The translations under genes and the position numbers were made by a program. This document shows, in pieces, positions 23,929-31,380 of a stretch of 34,869 nt of DNA (positions are counted from its first letter, which is position 1; the number at the start of each line of letters is the position of its first letter). The DNA lies in IMG/VR virus record IMGVR_UViG_3300043775_000080, positions 1-34,869 of that record, one strand, 5' to 3'. Source of the stretch: a virus. The notes below the pieces were generated by a model. That model did not search any database. It had not been told where the DNA came from and saw only the letters and a program-made list of their open reading frames with translations.

Positions 23929-26562
23929 ATGGATGCCTTAGAAAAATTCCTTGGAGGCAATCAAGCTGTTGCTGAACCGCCTAAGAAATCAGGTGGTCAA
24001 GTTTCATCTGATGCACAAGCCAAGCGGGAACAAACTGCGTTGGCAATGATTAAAGAGGAATTGCGGAAAAACCAAGAAAGGGCGGCAAAAGGCGACAAAG
24101 AAGCAGAAATAAATGTTGCTGCATTAAAGCGTGAAATTGCACGTTTTGAAAAGAAATCACCAGCCGCAAAAAAAGCTGCCCCTGCTGCTGTTGCTGTTGC
24201 CCCTGTTGCCCAAGCTACCACATCTGATCCGCTAGAAGCGTTCTTGTCTGGTAAGCCTGCACCCGCAGCACAACCAGCAGCGCAACCAGCAGCGCAGTCA
24301 ACAACACAACCAGCGGCAATTTCTGGGTCTAATCGTTATCAAGGTTACTCTGCTGCTGAAGAACAAAAAGCTGGCAAAGTTAAAACAAAGCCGCCTATGG
24401 TGCGACAAATTATTGGCGATGTATTGAAAAAAGGTTTTGAAACCCGTCAAGAGCTGGGCGAAAGGGCTGCCGGCGTTGTTGATGCTATTTACGGTGTTGT
24501 GCCTGCAACTTATGGCGCAGTAACTCAAGCATTTGCACGGGCTGGTCAAACACCAGAACAAGCAGAAAAAACAGGGCAAGTAGCCGCTACTGCAGTCAGT
24601 CAACCTATTGGGAAAGCCGCAAGCATTACTGGAAAAGAAACATATAAAAAGCCATTGGGCGGCATTACTGAGCCCATTGTTGAACAAGTCAATAAGATGT
24701 TTAATGTGTTGGGCATGACCCCAGAACAAATTTCAGAAAAAACTGGAATCCCTGCCGCTGACATTAGAAACATGGTAGTCATTGGTTCTTTTGCTATACC
24801 GCAAGCAATTAAAGAAACAGGACAAATTGTTGGTAAAGGCGTTGGAAAAATAACTCAAGAAATTTCACAAACACCTGTTGGAAAACAATTAACTCAAGCC
24901 GCTGAAGAATTGGAAATTGTGCGCCCCGGTGAACTTAGCAAAGCCCAAGCCCAAGCCCAGTTTGAAGCCAAACAAGCCCCAGCAGGCAGTGCAGGCGCTG
25001 CGGCAGTTGAACAAAATCCATTTGCTGGAAAGATTACTGGAGAAGAAACAGTTAGAGGAAGTGGAGTAGGTGCAGTTTTTCCACAAGTCAAACTTACAAA
25101 AATTCCTAAAAATGTTCCTGTTCCTGAACAACAATTGCGGTCACAACTTTTTCAAGAAGTTTTACCTAATTTGAAACCAAGGCCCGGCGTTGTAACAGGT
25201 AACGATAATTTATTGCGTAATGAACATGGCGAGGCAAATATGGCTGATCCATCTCCATTGGGCATGAAACTAAAAGAACAAATTGCCAATGAACAAATTG
25301 GATTTTCTAATTATGCTCAAGAACGTGTAAATGCTACTGGTGCAAGATCAACATTTACCAATGACGAACAACGTGGCAATTTTTTAAATGATGTAGCGTT
25401 TGGAAAAAATCCTGACGATATAGCGCCATCAAGTTTTACAGGATATTTAAATCAAGTTAAGCAAGATACATACAAATCTGCTTTTGAACGCATGGGAAGC
25501 AATAGAATCAATAGTTCACACGCTGATGATTTGTTTGTTGACCCACAAGTCAGGGCAACATTTAGGGCTGCTGGAACATTAGAACTTTTAAAATCTGCAA
25601 AAGATTTAATTCAATTAGCAAAAACTGATGGTTTTAATTTGCCTGATGGTACAAAAGCAGCGCCCGGCTCAGTGGCGGCATTTGATCATGTACGCAAAGT
25701 TTTCAATAGCCCTAAAGTATGGACACCTGAAAAAGCGGCTTCTATTCGTGAAATCAATCAAGCAATTGACAAAGATATTGCTGCGGTTGCTGACCCTGCG
25801 TTATACAAACTTGGCGACAAAATTCATCAAGTTGAAAAAACAATTTTGGGATCAACTGGCTTTAAAAGATTGTTTGGCGAAGTGGACGCAAATGGCAATG
25901 TCACATCAAAAGTTGCCCCAGAAAAATTATTGTCATCATTAAACAATTTGCGAAAAGATGAATGGCGGCACATCCGCGATACATTTAGCGAATTGGCAAA
26001 TGGTCGAGTTAGGGGCGCACCAGAGGGGTTGCCTCCAGTACCGCCAGAATTGCGCCAAGCCGCCGCCGCCGCTGTTGCTGAAATGGATGGCGCATTGGCC
26101 CGTGAAGTGTATAAAGCTGGCGCTTCTAAAGTTGGTGAATGGAATCCAAATTCTGTTAATAACGTGCTAACTTCTATTGTTGGAGAAAAGATTTTAGAAA
26201 CATTTCCTCCTAGTGAGATACAAAAATTTGGCGCATTAAATTATGTGGGTCAATTCACCCCCGGTTTGAAATATGAGGGCGCTGGTCAACAAGCAAGACG
26301 TATCAGTTTGCTAGAAAAAAATTATCCTGCTTTTGGTGCTACTGTTGGATCGGGTTTAGGCGCAGTTATTGGTGAAACTCCTATATCTCCAGAAGCTGGA
26401 TTAGGTGCATTTCTAGGTAGAGAAGCTGGCGCATATTTGCAAACTAGAAAAGCTGTCAAAGAAGAAGCCAAGGCCGTTAAAAAAATGGAAAAAGAAATGG
26501 AAAAAGCTAAAGCACTTGGTCAACAATCAGGGCAAAATAAACTTAACGACTTGAAAAAATAA
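23929..26562 (+). CDS. gp16-like large ejection protein
   Basis: An 877-aa protein, longest in the genome. The N-terminal 130 residues are charged and disordered (Lys/Glu- and Pro/Ala-rich, with an AQPAAQPAAQ run). Glycine-containing hydrophobic stretches follow, including YGVVPATYGAVTQAFARAG and, near the C-terminus, ATVGSGLGAVIGETPISPEA, which could cross membranes. The C-terminal helix is Lys/Glu-rich (EEAKAVKKMEKEMEKAKAL). P22 gp16 (609 aa) sits here and is ejected to help DNA cross the inner membrane. No lysozyme or transglycosylase motif is visible. Confidence 0.75.
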   Translation: MDALEKFLGGNQAVAEPPKKSGGQVSSDAQAKREQTALAMIKEELRKNQERAAKGDKEAEINVAALKREIARFEKKSPAAKKAAPAAVAVAPVAQATTSDPLEAFLSGKPAPAAQPAAQPAAQSTTQPAAISGSNRYQGYSAAEEQKAGKVKTKPPMVRQIIGDVLKKGFETRQELGERAAGVVDAIYGVVPATYGAVTQAFARAGQTPEQAEKTGQVAATAVSQPIGKAASITGKETYKKPLGGITEPIVEQVNKMFNVLGMTPEQISEKTGIPAADIRNMVVIGSFAIPQAIKETGQIVGKGVGKITQEISQTPVGKQLTQAAEELEIVRPGELSKAQAQAQFEAKQAPAGSAGAAAVEQNPFAGKITGEETVRGSGVGAVFPQVKLTKIPKNVPVPEQQLRSQLFQEVLPNLKPRPGVVTGNDNLLRNEHGEANMADPSPLGMKLKEQIANEQIGFSNYAQERVNATGARSTFTNDEQRGNFLNDVAFGKNPDDIAPSSFTGYLNQVKQDTYKSAFERMGSNRINSSHADDLFVDPQVRATFRAAGTLELLKSAKDLIQLAKTDGFNLPDGTKAAPGSVAAFDHVRKVFNSPKVWTPEKAASIREINQAIDKDIAAVADPALYKLGDKIHQVEKTILGSTGFKRLFGEVDANGNVTSKVAPEKLLSSLNNLRKDEWRHIRDTFSELANGRVRGAPEGLPPVPPELRQAAAAAVAEMDGALAREVYKAGASKVGEWNPNSVNNVLTSIVGEKILETFPPSEIQKFGALNYVGQFTPGLKYEGAGQQARRISLLEKNYPAFGATVGSGLGAVIGETPISPEAGLGAFLGREAGAYLQTRKAVKEEAKAVKKMEKEMEKAKALGQQSGQNKLNDLKK

Positions 26563-26571
26563 GGACGCATC

Positions 26572-27309
26572 ATGGCAGTTAATCTTTCGCCCATAGGCAA
26601 CGGTCAGCAATTCTTTGACAACACAGGGTTGCCATTGAATGGTGGCTTGATCTACACCTACCAAGCTGGTTCAACCACGCCCTTGGCAACTTACACAGAT
26701 GTGAATGGCACAATTGCAAATTCAAATCCTATTGTGTTGGATTCGTCTGGTCGCCTGCCATCTGAGGTGTGGCTGACCTATGGTTTCTTTTACAAATTTG
26801 TTGTCAAAACATCTGCTGCGGTAACCCTTGGCACATACGACAACATATATGGAATTATTGGCGTTCTAAACACCAGCACAGGTACAACCATTCCCACGGG
26901 CATGATTTCATTGTGGTATGGGTCAATTGGCAGCGTTCCATTGGGCTGGTACTTGTGTGATGGCACAAACGGCACACCAGACTTGCGAGACAAGTTTGTG
27001 GTGGGCGCTGGTTCAACTTATTCTGTAGCAGCTACTGGTGGTTCAACTGATGCAATTGTGGTTAGTCACAACCACACGGCGACTTCAGTGGTCACAGACC
27101 CCGGTCACTTACATACAGAAACCACATACAACCAACCCGGAATTGGTAATGCTGGTGGTGGTGGTGCAAGGGTTAGTGCTTTAACCACAAACACTGGAAG
27201 CGCGGTTACAGGCATCACAGTTGCCACAACAAACGTAGCCGCTGGCGTTTCTGGCACAAATGCAAATCTGCCCCCTTACTACGCACTTGCGTATGTAATG
27301 AAAGCCTAA
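26572..27309 (+). CDS. Tail-collar-domain fibre/receptor-binding protein
   Basis: A 245-aa protein. N-terminal LSPIGNGQQFFDNTGLPLNG and TYQAGSTTPLATYTDVNG match the virion-binding leader of many podovirus fibres. After a linker, GMISLWYGSIGSVPLGWYLC and NGTPDLRDKFVVGAGS form a phage tail-collar (PF07484-like) domain, with VSHNHTAT and a final LPPYYALAYVMKA. It ends the structural block, the position occupied by the receptor-binding tailspike gene in P22, and may be the minor tip or adhesin. Confidence 0.88.
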   Translation: MAVNLSPIGNGQQFFDNTGLPLNGGLIYTYQAGSTTPLATYTDVNGTIANSNPIVLDSSGRLPSEVWLTYGFFYKFVVKTSAAVTLGTYDNIYGIIGVLNTSTGTTIPTGMISLWYGSIGSVPLGWYLCDGTNGTPDLRDKFVVGAGSTYSVAATGGSTDAIVVSHNHTATSVVTDPGHLHTETTYNQPGIGNAGGGGARVSALTTNTGSAVTGITVATTNVAAGVSGTNANLPPYYALAYVMKA

Positions 27310-27310
27310 G

Positions 27311-27535
27311 ATGGAAATTGACTTAGTTAAATACGGGGTGCTTTGGCAAAAGGTTCAGGACTATGAACGCCGATTCGACCAGATGGAAACCAAGATTGAC
27401 AAAATGGAATCTTCCATTGAAAAGCTAGTAGCACTGGCAAATCAAGGGCGTGGCGGGTTCTGGGCGGGTATGGCCTTGGTTTCTGCCTTGTCTTCTGCTG
27501 TGGGCTATGTAAGCCATTGGGTAGGTAAGAATTGA
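27311..27535 (+). CDS. Small membrane-anchored coiled-coil protein (XhlA-like)
   Basis: A 74-aa protein. Residues 10-45 form a coiled coil (YERRFDQMETKIDKMESSIE), and the C-terminus (FWAGMALVSALSSAVGYVSH) is a single membrane span. This layout matches haemolysin XhlA-like lysis accessory proteins. Position at the start of the lysis cassette supports a role in membrane disruption or as a pinholin partner. It ends with TGA inside the start of the next gene. Confidence 0.7.
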   Translation: MEIDLVKYGVLWQKVQDYERRFDQMETKIDKMESSIEKLVALANQGRGGFWAGMALVSALSSAVGYVSHWVGKN

Positions 27536-28061
27536 ACCTATCACATTGGCATTGGCTGCAATTGCTGGAATTAAGCAATCTGTGGCTCTGTACAAGGATG
27601 CAAAAGCTGCGGGTACAGACCTTTACAAGATAACCAAAGAAATATCTGGCTTCATTGGGCAATTCTTTGAATCGCACGAAGAAATAAAAAAAGAAGTCAA
27701 AAAACAAGAACTTGACCCGCCCAAGACCAAATCAATGAAAGCACAAGCATTAGAAAATGTGTTTCACCAGATTGAATTGGAAAGGCAGTCAGTAGAATTG
27801 CGTGAGTTTTTGATCTACCACACAGACCCAGCACTAGGTGCAGTTTGGTCGCGGTTTGAGGAAGAATATAAAAAACTGAACGAAGAAAACGAAAGGCAGA
27901 TTGAACTTGACCGCCAGATGGAGATGCAACGCAAATGGCAACGCAGAAAAAGACTCAACAATCTGCAAGACAAAGCCCTAATAATCGGGGCAATTCTGAC
28001 AGTTACTATATACCTCCACCTCCTGTTATGGTCAATAAAGCAGATGACAGCGGGCAAATAG
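27531..28061 (+). CDS. Lysis-region membrane protein, probably starting at ATT
   Basis: About 176 aa. The frame opens after a stop at 27522-27524, and no ATG or GTG lies near its start. ATT at 27531 follows AGG (27523-27525) at five bases, overlaps the previous TGA, and gives an EPITLALAAIAGIKQSVALY N-terminus that I recall from related proteins starting at Met. TTG at 27546 is the alternative but has no Shine-Dalgarno site. The protein has a Lys/Glu-rich middle, and a membrane span near its C-terminus (LIIGAILTVTIYLHLLLWSI). The last 127 bases are shared with the next gene in another frame. Confidence 0.65.
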   Translation: MEPITLALAAIAGIKQSVALYKDAKAAGTDLYKITKEISGFIGQFFESHEEIKKEVKKQELDPPKTKSMKAQALENVFHQIELERQSVELREFLIYHTDPALGAVWSRFEEEYKKLNEENERQIELDRQMEMQRKWQRRKRLNNLQDKALIIGAILTVTIYLHLLLWSIKQMTAGK

Positions 28062-28219
28062 TTTTTTTGATTTCATTGATTGTGGTGGTGTTGATTCTGC
28101 CGCTGTTCCTGTATTTGATGGCCTCTATGTATTTTGATATGCTTGTGTTGCAACAAGAAAACAAACAGCATCAGGCCATTATTCGCCGCCTTATTACCCA
28201 ACTGGAGGAAAAGAAATGA
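27935..28219 (+). CDS. Small membrane protein overlapping the previous gene (spanin-like?)
   Basis: A 94-aa protein with a disordered basic N-terminus, a Pro run (YYIPPPPVMVN), one membrane span (IVFLISLIVVVLILPLFLYL) and a coiled-coil tail (LQQENKQHQAIIRRLITQLE). A single span followed by a periplasmic-type coiled coil is the pattern of an inner-membrane spanin subunit, but the N-terminal domain is unusually long and no lipoprotein partner overlaps it. The 127-base overlap with the 27531 gene is itself reminiscent of spanin pairs. Assignment tentative. Confidence 0.6.
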   Translation: MATQKKTQQSARQSPNNRGNSDSYYIPPPPVMVNKADDSGQIVFLISLIVVVLILPLFLYLMASMYFDMLVLQQENKQHQAIIRRLITQLEEKK

Positions 28220-28728
28220 TTCCCATAGTCGCATCACTGCTTGGCACATTGGCTCAAAACGGCCTTGGCCTGCTATCTAGCGCCATCCAAGCCAAAGGCA
28301 AACAAGTGGTTGAAAACACGTTGGGCGTGAAAATTCCTGACGCGCCAACACCTGAAGATGTTAGCAAGCTGCGCCAGCTTCAATTTGAACACGAAGAACG
28401 TCTGATGGAATTGGGCATTGAAAAAGCCAAAATGGAATTGGCTGAACTTGACCTGTTGGCAAAGGCCGCCCAAAACGATGCAGACAACATTACAGACCGC
28501 TGGAATGCGGATATGGCATCTGACTCTTGGCTATCAAAAAACATACGCCCTATAAGCCTTATAGCCATTTTGGCGGCTTATTTTATTTTTACAACCATGT
28601 CGGCTTTTGGGTACAACGCTAACGAAGGGTACGTTAATTTGCTGGCTGGCTGGGGTCAGTTAGTGATGGGCGCATATTTTGCTGGCAGAACGGCTGAAAA
28701 AATTATGGAAATGAGGGGCAAGAAATGA
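28216..28728 (+). CDS. Holin, 3-TM superfamily
   Basis: A 170-aa protein. N-terminal IVASLLGTLAQNGLGLLSSA is hydrophobic, then a charged helix runs to residue 90 (HEERLMELGIEKAKMELAEL), followed by two further membrane spans (ISLIAILAAYFIFTTMSAFG and LAGWGQLVMGAYFAG). This fits the 3TM holin family (GTA-holin-like). It precedes the endolysin by a four-base overlap, the usual lysis pair. It would open the inner membrane to release the endolysin. Confidence 0.85.
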   Translation: MIPIVASLLGTLAQNGLGLLSSAIQAKGKQVVENTLGVKIPDAPTPEDVSKLRQLQFEHEERLMELGIEKAKMELAELDLLAKAAQNDADNITDRWNADMASDSWLSKNIRPISLIAILAAYFIFTTMSAFGYNANEGYVNLLAGWGQLVMGAYFAGRTAEKIMEMRGKK

Positions 28729-29063
28729 GTTTAAGCACCGAACAAGCCGCATTCTTGCTGGATGCTTGCAAACTGATCCAATACGCCACAGAACAAGGTT
28801 TTATGGTTACTGGCGGGGAACTATCCCGCACACCAGAACAACAGGCTATTTACGTCAAAACAGGGCGATCCAAGACCATGAAATCTATCCACCTGAAGCG
28901 CTGCGCCATTGACCTGAACTTTTTCAAAGATGGCAAGATCATTTGGGACAAGGCCACCATTGAACCGCTGGGCATCTATTGGGAAAGCCTGCACCCTAAG
29001 AACCGCTGGGGTGGACACTTTTCCAATCTAGTGGATTGCCCACACTTTGAACGCAATGTCTAA
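28725..29063 (+). CDS. Endolysin, M15-type peptidase
   Basis: A 112-aa protein with the metallopeptidase M15 pattern: SxHxxxxAxD as SIHLKRCAIDLNF (S54, H56, D63) and the second metal-binding block WGGHFSNLVDCPHFE (D104, H107). It also has an N-terminal helix and the ELSRTPEQQAIYV segment common in D-alanyl-D-alanine or L-Ala-D-Glu peptidase endolysins. No signal peptide is present, so it needs the holin. It ends the rightward transcript and meets the leftward operon tail to tail. Confidence 0.93.
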   Translation: MSLSTEQAAFLLDACKLIQYATEQGFMVTGGELSRTPEQQAIYVKTGRSKTMKSIHLKRCAIDLNFFKDGKIIWDKATIEPLGIYWESLHPKNRWGGHFSNLVDCPHFERNV

Positions 29064-29155
29064 TCTGCAAAAAAATGCAGTAAGGCAACAACAACAACAA
29101 TGCCAATAATTGCGCCTATGAACAGAACGGCAATGGTGATAATTACTTCTTCCAT
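29060..29155 (-). CDS. Micro-protein of 31-34 aa, single membrane span
   Basis: Reads MEEVIITIAVLFIGAIIGI, continues as a hydrophobic helix and ends HFFAD. An in-frame ATG nine bases upstream (29164) would add three residues; AGGAG lies upstream, 2-3 bases from the first ATG and 11 from the second. It overlaps the preceding 61-aa gene and antisense-overlaps the last codon of the endolysin by four bases. Acidic N-terminus and a Gly-containing span are like small lysis or toxin peptides. It is the last gene of the leftward operon. Confidence 0.55.
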   Translation of the reverse strand: MEEVIITIAVLFIGAIIGIVVVVALLHFFAD

Positions 29156-29328
29156 CGGTCGCATATCTCCTGTACGTTTTTGGTTTTTTTAGGTTTTTGA
29201 CATAACTTACTGATTGACTTTTCTTTTGACTTGCGCTGCATTTGGTAGATATTAAGGGGCGCTGGCGGCAATAGGTTATAACCGCCAACGCCTATCATTG
29301 ACAAGCACAAAATAACGCGGCTAATCAA
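29143..29328 (-). CDS. Small secreted or membrane-anchored basic protein
   Basis: A 61-aa protein with a hydrophobic N-terminus (MISRVILCLSMIGVGGYNLL) that could be a signal peptide or anchor, followed by a Pro-rich bit (PPAPLN) and a Lys-rich tail with two Cys. It couples by ATGA to the 29325 gene and is followed by the micro-protein. No family recognised. The opposite strand and the longer alternative ORF here look like shadows. Confidence 0.55.
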   Translation of the reverse strand: MISRVILCLSMIGVGGYNLLPPAPLNIYQMQRKSKEKSISKLCQKPKKTKNVQEICDRWKK

Positions 29329-29558
29329 ATGTTCTTCTCCTTGGCATAGCCGTTCTTTTGCTTTAGCAAGGCAATTGCTTGTAAAACAGCACTCTGTTGG
29401 CCTAAATTTTGGTTGTACAGCAAATCTGTTAACTCATCATTCGTCAACCCTACCCATGTGCGCTGTGCTGGCGCTTGCATTGAGTATTGACACATACACC
29501 CTTGCAATATGCTTGAGTGAATCCTCGCTACCTTTCCGCAGTTTGGACAAGTGGTCAT
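29325..29558 (-). CDS. Small zinc-ribbon protein with RTWVGLT motif
   Basis: A 77-aa protein. TTCPNCGKVARIHSS and CMCQYSMQA supply two Cys pairs for a zinc ribbon. It then has PAQRTWVGLTNDELTDLLYN, shared with the next upstream gene, which may be a small protein-interaction motif. Its ATG overlaps the stop of that gene. Function unknown. Confidence 0.65.
   Translation of the reverse strand: MTTCPNCGKVARIHSSILQGCMCQYSMQAPAQRTWVGLTNDELTDLLYNQNLGQQSAVLQAIALLKQKNGYAKEKNI
29443..29467. repeat. 25-bp direct repeat, copy 1
   Basis: An exact 25-base match to 29670-29694. On the minus strand it encodes the QRTWVGLT core of the 77-aa protein. Perfect identity at the DNA level exceeds the protein similarity around it and suggests recent duplication or recombination between the adjacent genes. 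Confidence 0.9.
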
Positions 29559-30013
29559 GTGTTCTTCTCCTTGAGTTTGGCTTCAATAGTTTTATAAAAG
29601 GCAATTTCAAGTTGCCTACCTTGGACTATCTTGTAAGCCTCGCTGTAACATTCTTGAATCTCCTCATCAGTCAACCCTACCCATGTGCGCTGTGGTGGGG
29701 TGGTGCGAGTTAGATGCTTCAGCCAATCAGCCTGATGCCACTCATCTTGACCGTTGATACGCAACTTGATGTCAGTCATGTGTGCGTGTCTTGCTCGGTC
29801 AACCAAGCGTTGAATTGAATCCACTTGAAGGCTGTTGATTTTTTCATCTGTAATAAGCCACGCCACAGGCTCCTGCTCTTGTGCCAAGGCTTCTTTGGTA
29901 AACAATGGAATGCGATCTAGGTTTGCAACAGTAGGTGTATGCCATTTGATCGGCTTTTCAAATTCCAGTGTGCGCTTCTCGACATTGATGTATGCAATTG
30001 GTTTTTGTGTCAT
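29555..30013 (-). CDS. Hypothetical protein with C-terminal RTWVGLTDEE motif
   Basis: A 152-aa protein. The N-terminal region is mixed (IAYINVEKRTLEFEKPIKWH) with EPVAWLITDEKINSLQ in the middle. The C-terminal PPQRTWVGLTDEEIQECYSE ends in a helix. The motif xxRTWVGLTDEEI is widespread as a C-terminal element in otherwise unrelated small phage proteins. It couples to both neighbours by ATGA. No catalytic motif seen. Confidence 0.65.
   Translation of the reverse strand: MTQKPIAYINVEKRTLEFEKPIKWHTPTVANLDRIPLFTKEALAQEQEPVAWLITDEKINSLQVDSIQRLVDRARHAHMTDIKLRINGQDEWHQADWLKHLTRTTPPQRTWVGLTDEEIQECYSEAYKIVQGRQLEIAFYKTIEAKLKEKNT
29670..29694. repeat. 25-bp direct repeat, copy 2
   Basis: The exact partner of 29443-29467, encoding the QRTWVGLT core of the 152-aa protein on the minus strand. 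Confidence 0.9.
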
Positions 30014-30213
30014 TTTTGTAATTTCCTAAGATAAACAGAAATGCTTGCTAACGTATCTTTTCCAAAAGCCTTAACAAAATCATTTTCAATTTTGGATGCA
30101 GCTAATTCCAGTGCATCATTCCACCCAATCAAATATGCTGTATCAGCACTTTGTTGCAAATACATCATTTGTTTTTCAATATTTGCAGCTTCAATCTGGC
30201 GCTTGCGAATCAT
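30010..30213 (-). CDS. Small helical hypothetical protein
   Basis: A 67-aa protein starting MIRKRQIEAANIEKQMMYLQ. ATG 30213 is chosen over the longer start at 30246 because AGAGGGA precedes it at good spacing and the ATG overlaps the previous TGA. All helical (DALELAASKIENDFVKAFGK); no recognised family. Part of the leftward operon. Confidence 0.65.
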   Translation of the reverse strand: MIRKRQIEAANIEKQMMYLQQSADTAYLIGWNDALELAASKIENDFVKAFGKDTLASISVYLRKLQK

Positions 30214-30509
30214 ATTAATTCCCTCTGCATTGGCGTGATCTTCCATTCGCGTTCCATGCGCCCTGATTTAGATTTGACCACTTTACCTGTCAAACAAATT
30301 TCGCCATCGCGTTCCAATTCGTGCAACCGTCTGGCGACTTGCATGGATTCCAGCCCTGTGTGGGCAGCAATGCCATCTTTGCCCAGTGCGCCATGTTTGG
30401 TCAAGCAATCCACAATGATTTGGGCATGGCGGCTGGCAAGGTCTTTTGCAGACCCTGCTGCCTGCCAACTGGTCAAAGGGTCGGTGTTTCTGACTCTTGG
30501 ATGCAGCAT
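30210..30509 (-). CDS. Winged-helix DNA-binding protein
   Basis: A 99-aa protein. The N-terminus RNTDPLTSWQAAGSAKDLAS is typical of phage proteins with a leading TDPxTSxxAA box. It is followed by a winged helix: ALGKDGIAAHTGLESMQVAR (helix-turn-helix) and ARRLHELERDGEICLTGKVV (wing). It probably regulates phage genes or helps replication. It is coupled to the next gene. Confidence 0.75.
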   Translation of the reverse strand: MLHPRVRNTDPLTSWQAAGSAKDLASRHAQIIVDCLTKHGALGKDGIAAHTGLESMQVARRLHELERDGEICLTGKVVKSKSGRMEREWKITPMQRELI

Positions 30510-30518
30510 GGGTATTCC

Positions 30519-30767
30519 TTAAAAAGGTATGTCATCAGGCATATCTGCAATACCCATCTTGCGTGGCTTTTCTGCACGATCTTCTAATTCATAGCAATTT
30601 GCCCAGCCCGTCCAGCCACCGTCCACCAAAGGGATTGTGTCCAGCTTGATTTTTAAGTTTTCACCATCTTCAAACAAACTGCCAATGGTCTGGTAGCGTT
30701 TCTTTTCTTGACCGTCTTTGTTGGTGTAAGTGCCAGTAATGACAACAATGTTTTTAATCTTTTTCAT
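30519..30767 (-). CDS. Small SSB-like protein with acidic tail
   Basis: An 82-aa protein. A beta-rich body (KIKNIVVITGTYTNKDGQEK, then IKLDTIPLVDGGWTGW) resembles a minimal OB-fold, and it ends GIADMPDDIPF. The DDIPF end is the same as the C-terminal tip of bacterial SSB, which recruits DNA-repair and replication partners. It lies directly downstream of the exonuclease and ERF genes, so it may load or mimic SSB in recombination. The tail is certain; the fold is inferred. Confidence 0.7.
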   Translation of the reverse strand: MKKIKNIVVITGTYTNKDGQEKKRYQTIGSLFEDGENLKIKLDTIPLVDGGWTGWANCYELEDRAEKPRKMGIADMPDDIPF

Positions 30768-30768
30768 T

Positions 30769-31380
30769 TCAATCCTTTAGTTTGTTAAGTTGGGTAATTT
30801 TGTATTCAACATCAAATAAGAAATTCAAAACTTCTTTTTCAAGGCTGGCTACATAGAGTGGGTCAAATTCAACCCGTTTGATGAACAATTGCAAGCCCTC
30901 TGCCATTCTGGGGTCAAAACTTACAAAGTCGCACCAATGTCGTTCAGTGCAAGCCATTTGCCATTGCATCTGCGTGTTGTATTTTTCAGGCACTTTTTGA
31001 TCCAGCAATGTACTGATGTGGGTGGCGGTGTTGGGGCATTTGATTTCCACCAATCCAAACAACCCTACAAGCCCATCAGGGGACGCACCAGCTTCTGAAA
31101 TGTTGGGATGCAACACAAACCCTACTTCTTCAACTAAAACGTCTTTAGCGGACTCATAGGCGGCACGGGCAAAAGGTTCTTGTTCAGTACCCCAAGCCAT
31201 TGCCGCATTGCTGTATGACTCTGCGGGTTTGCCTGTCATGCGTTCACACACAATCTGGGCAAGATAGTTTTCTCTGCTAGTGCTGTAACCTGTTTTGGTC
31301 TTGGCAATAATGTCTGCCACCCTGCTGGCGGTGACTTTGCCGCACCGCGCAGCAAACCAATCTTCTGAACGTTGTTCCAT
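30769..31380 (-). CDS. YqaJ / lambda-exonuclease-family 5'-3' exonuclease
   Basis: A 203-aa protein. RSEDWFAARCGKVTASRVAD is the start of the YqaJ family, EPFARAAYE follows, and the nuclease core is GASPDGLVG then GLVEIKCPN (the Asp and E-x-K of the PD-(D/E)XK site), followed by a Gln-containing helix (KYNTQMQWQMACTERHWC). It resects DNA ends to give 3' single strands for annealing. It overlaps the ERF gene (TAATG), forming the usual two-part recombinase. Confidence 0.92.
   Translation of the reverse strand: MEQRSEDWFAARCGKVTASRVADIIAKTKTGYSTSRENYLAQIVCERMTGKPAESYSNAAMAWGTEQEPFARAAYESAKDVLVEEVGFVLHPNISEAGASPDGLVGLFGLVEIKCPNTATHISTLLDQKVPEKYNTQMQWQMACTERHWCDFVSFDPRMAEGLQLFIKRVEFDPLYVASLEKEVLNFLFDVEYKITQLNKLKD

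Noticed and set aside
29065-29080. CTGCA/TGCAG hairpin considered as the convergent terminator
   Set aside because: Stem is only five pairs and no T run follows on the plus strand; on the minus strand it lies inside the micro-protein gene.
29028-29288. 86-aa minus-strand open frame over the micro-protein region
   Set aside because: The 61-aa frame and the 31-aa frame couple to upstream genes by stop/start overlap, while this one does not, and it contains an improbable Cys/His run from reversed GTT repeats.
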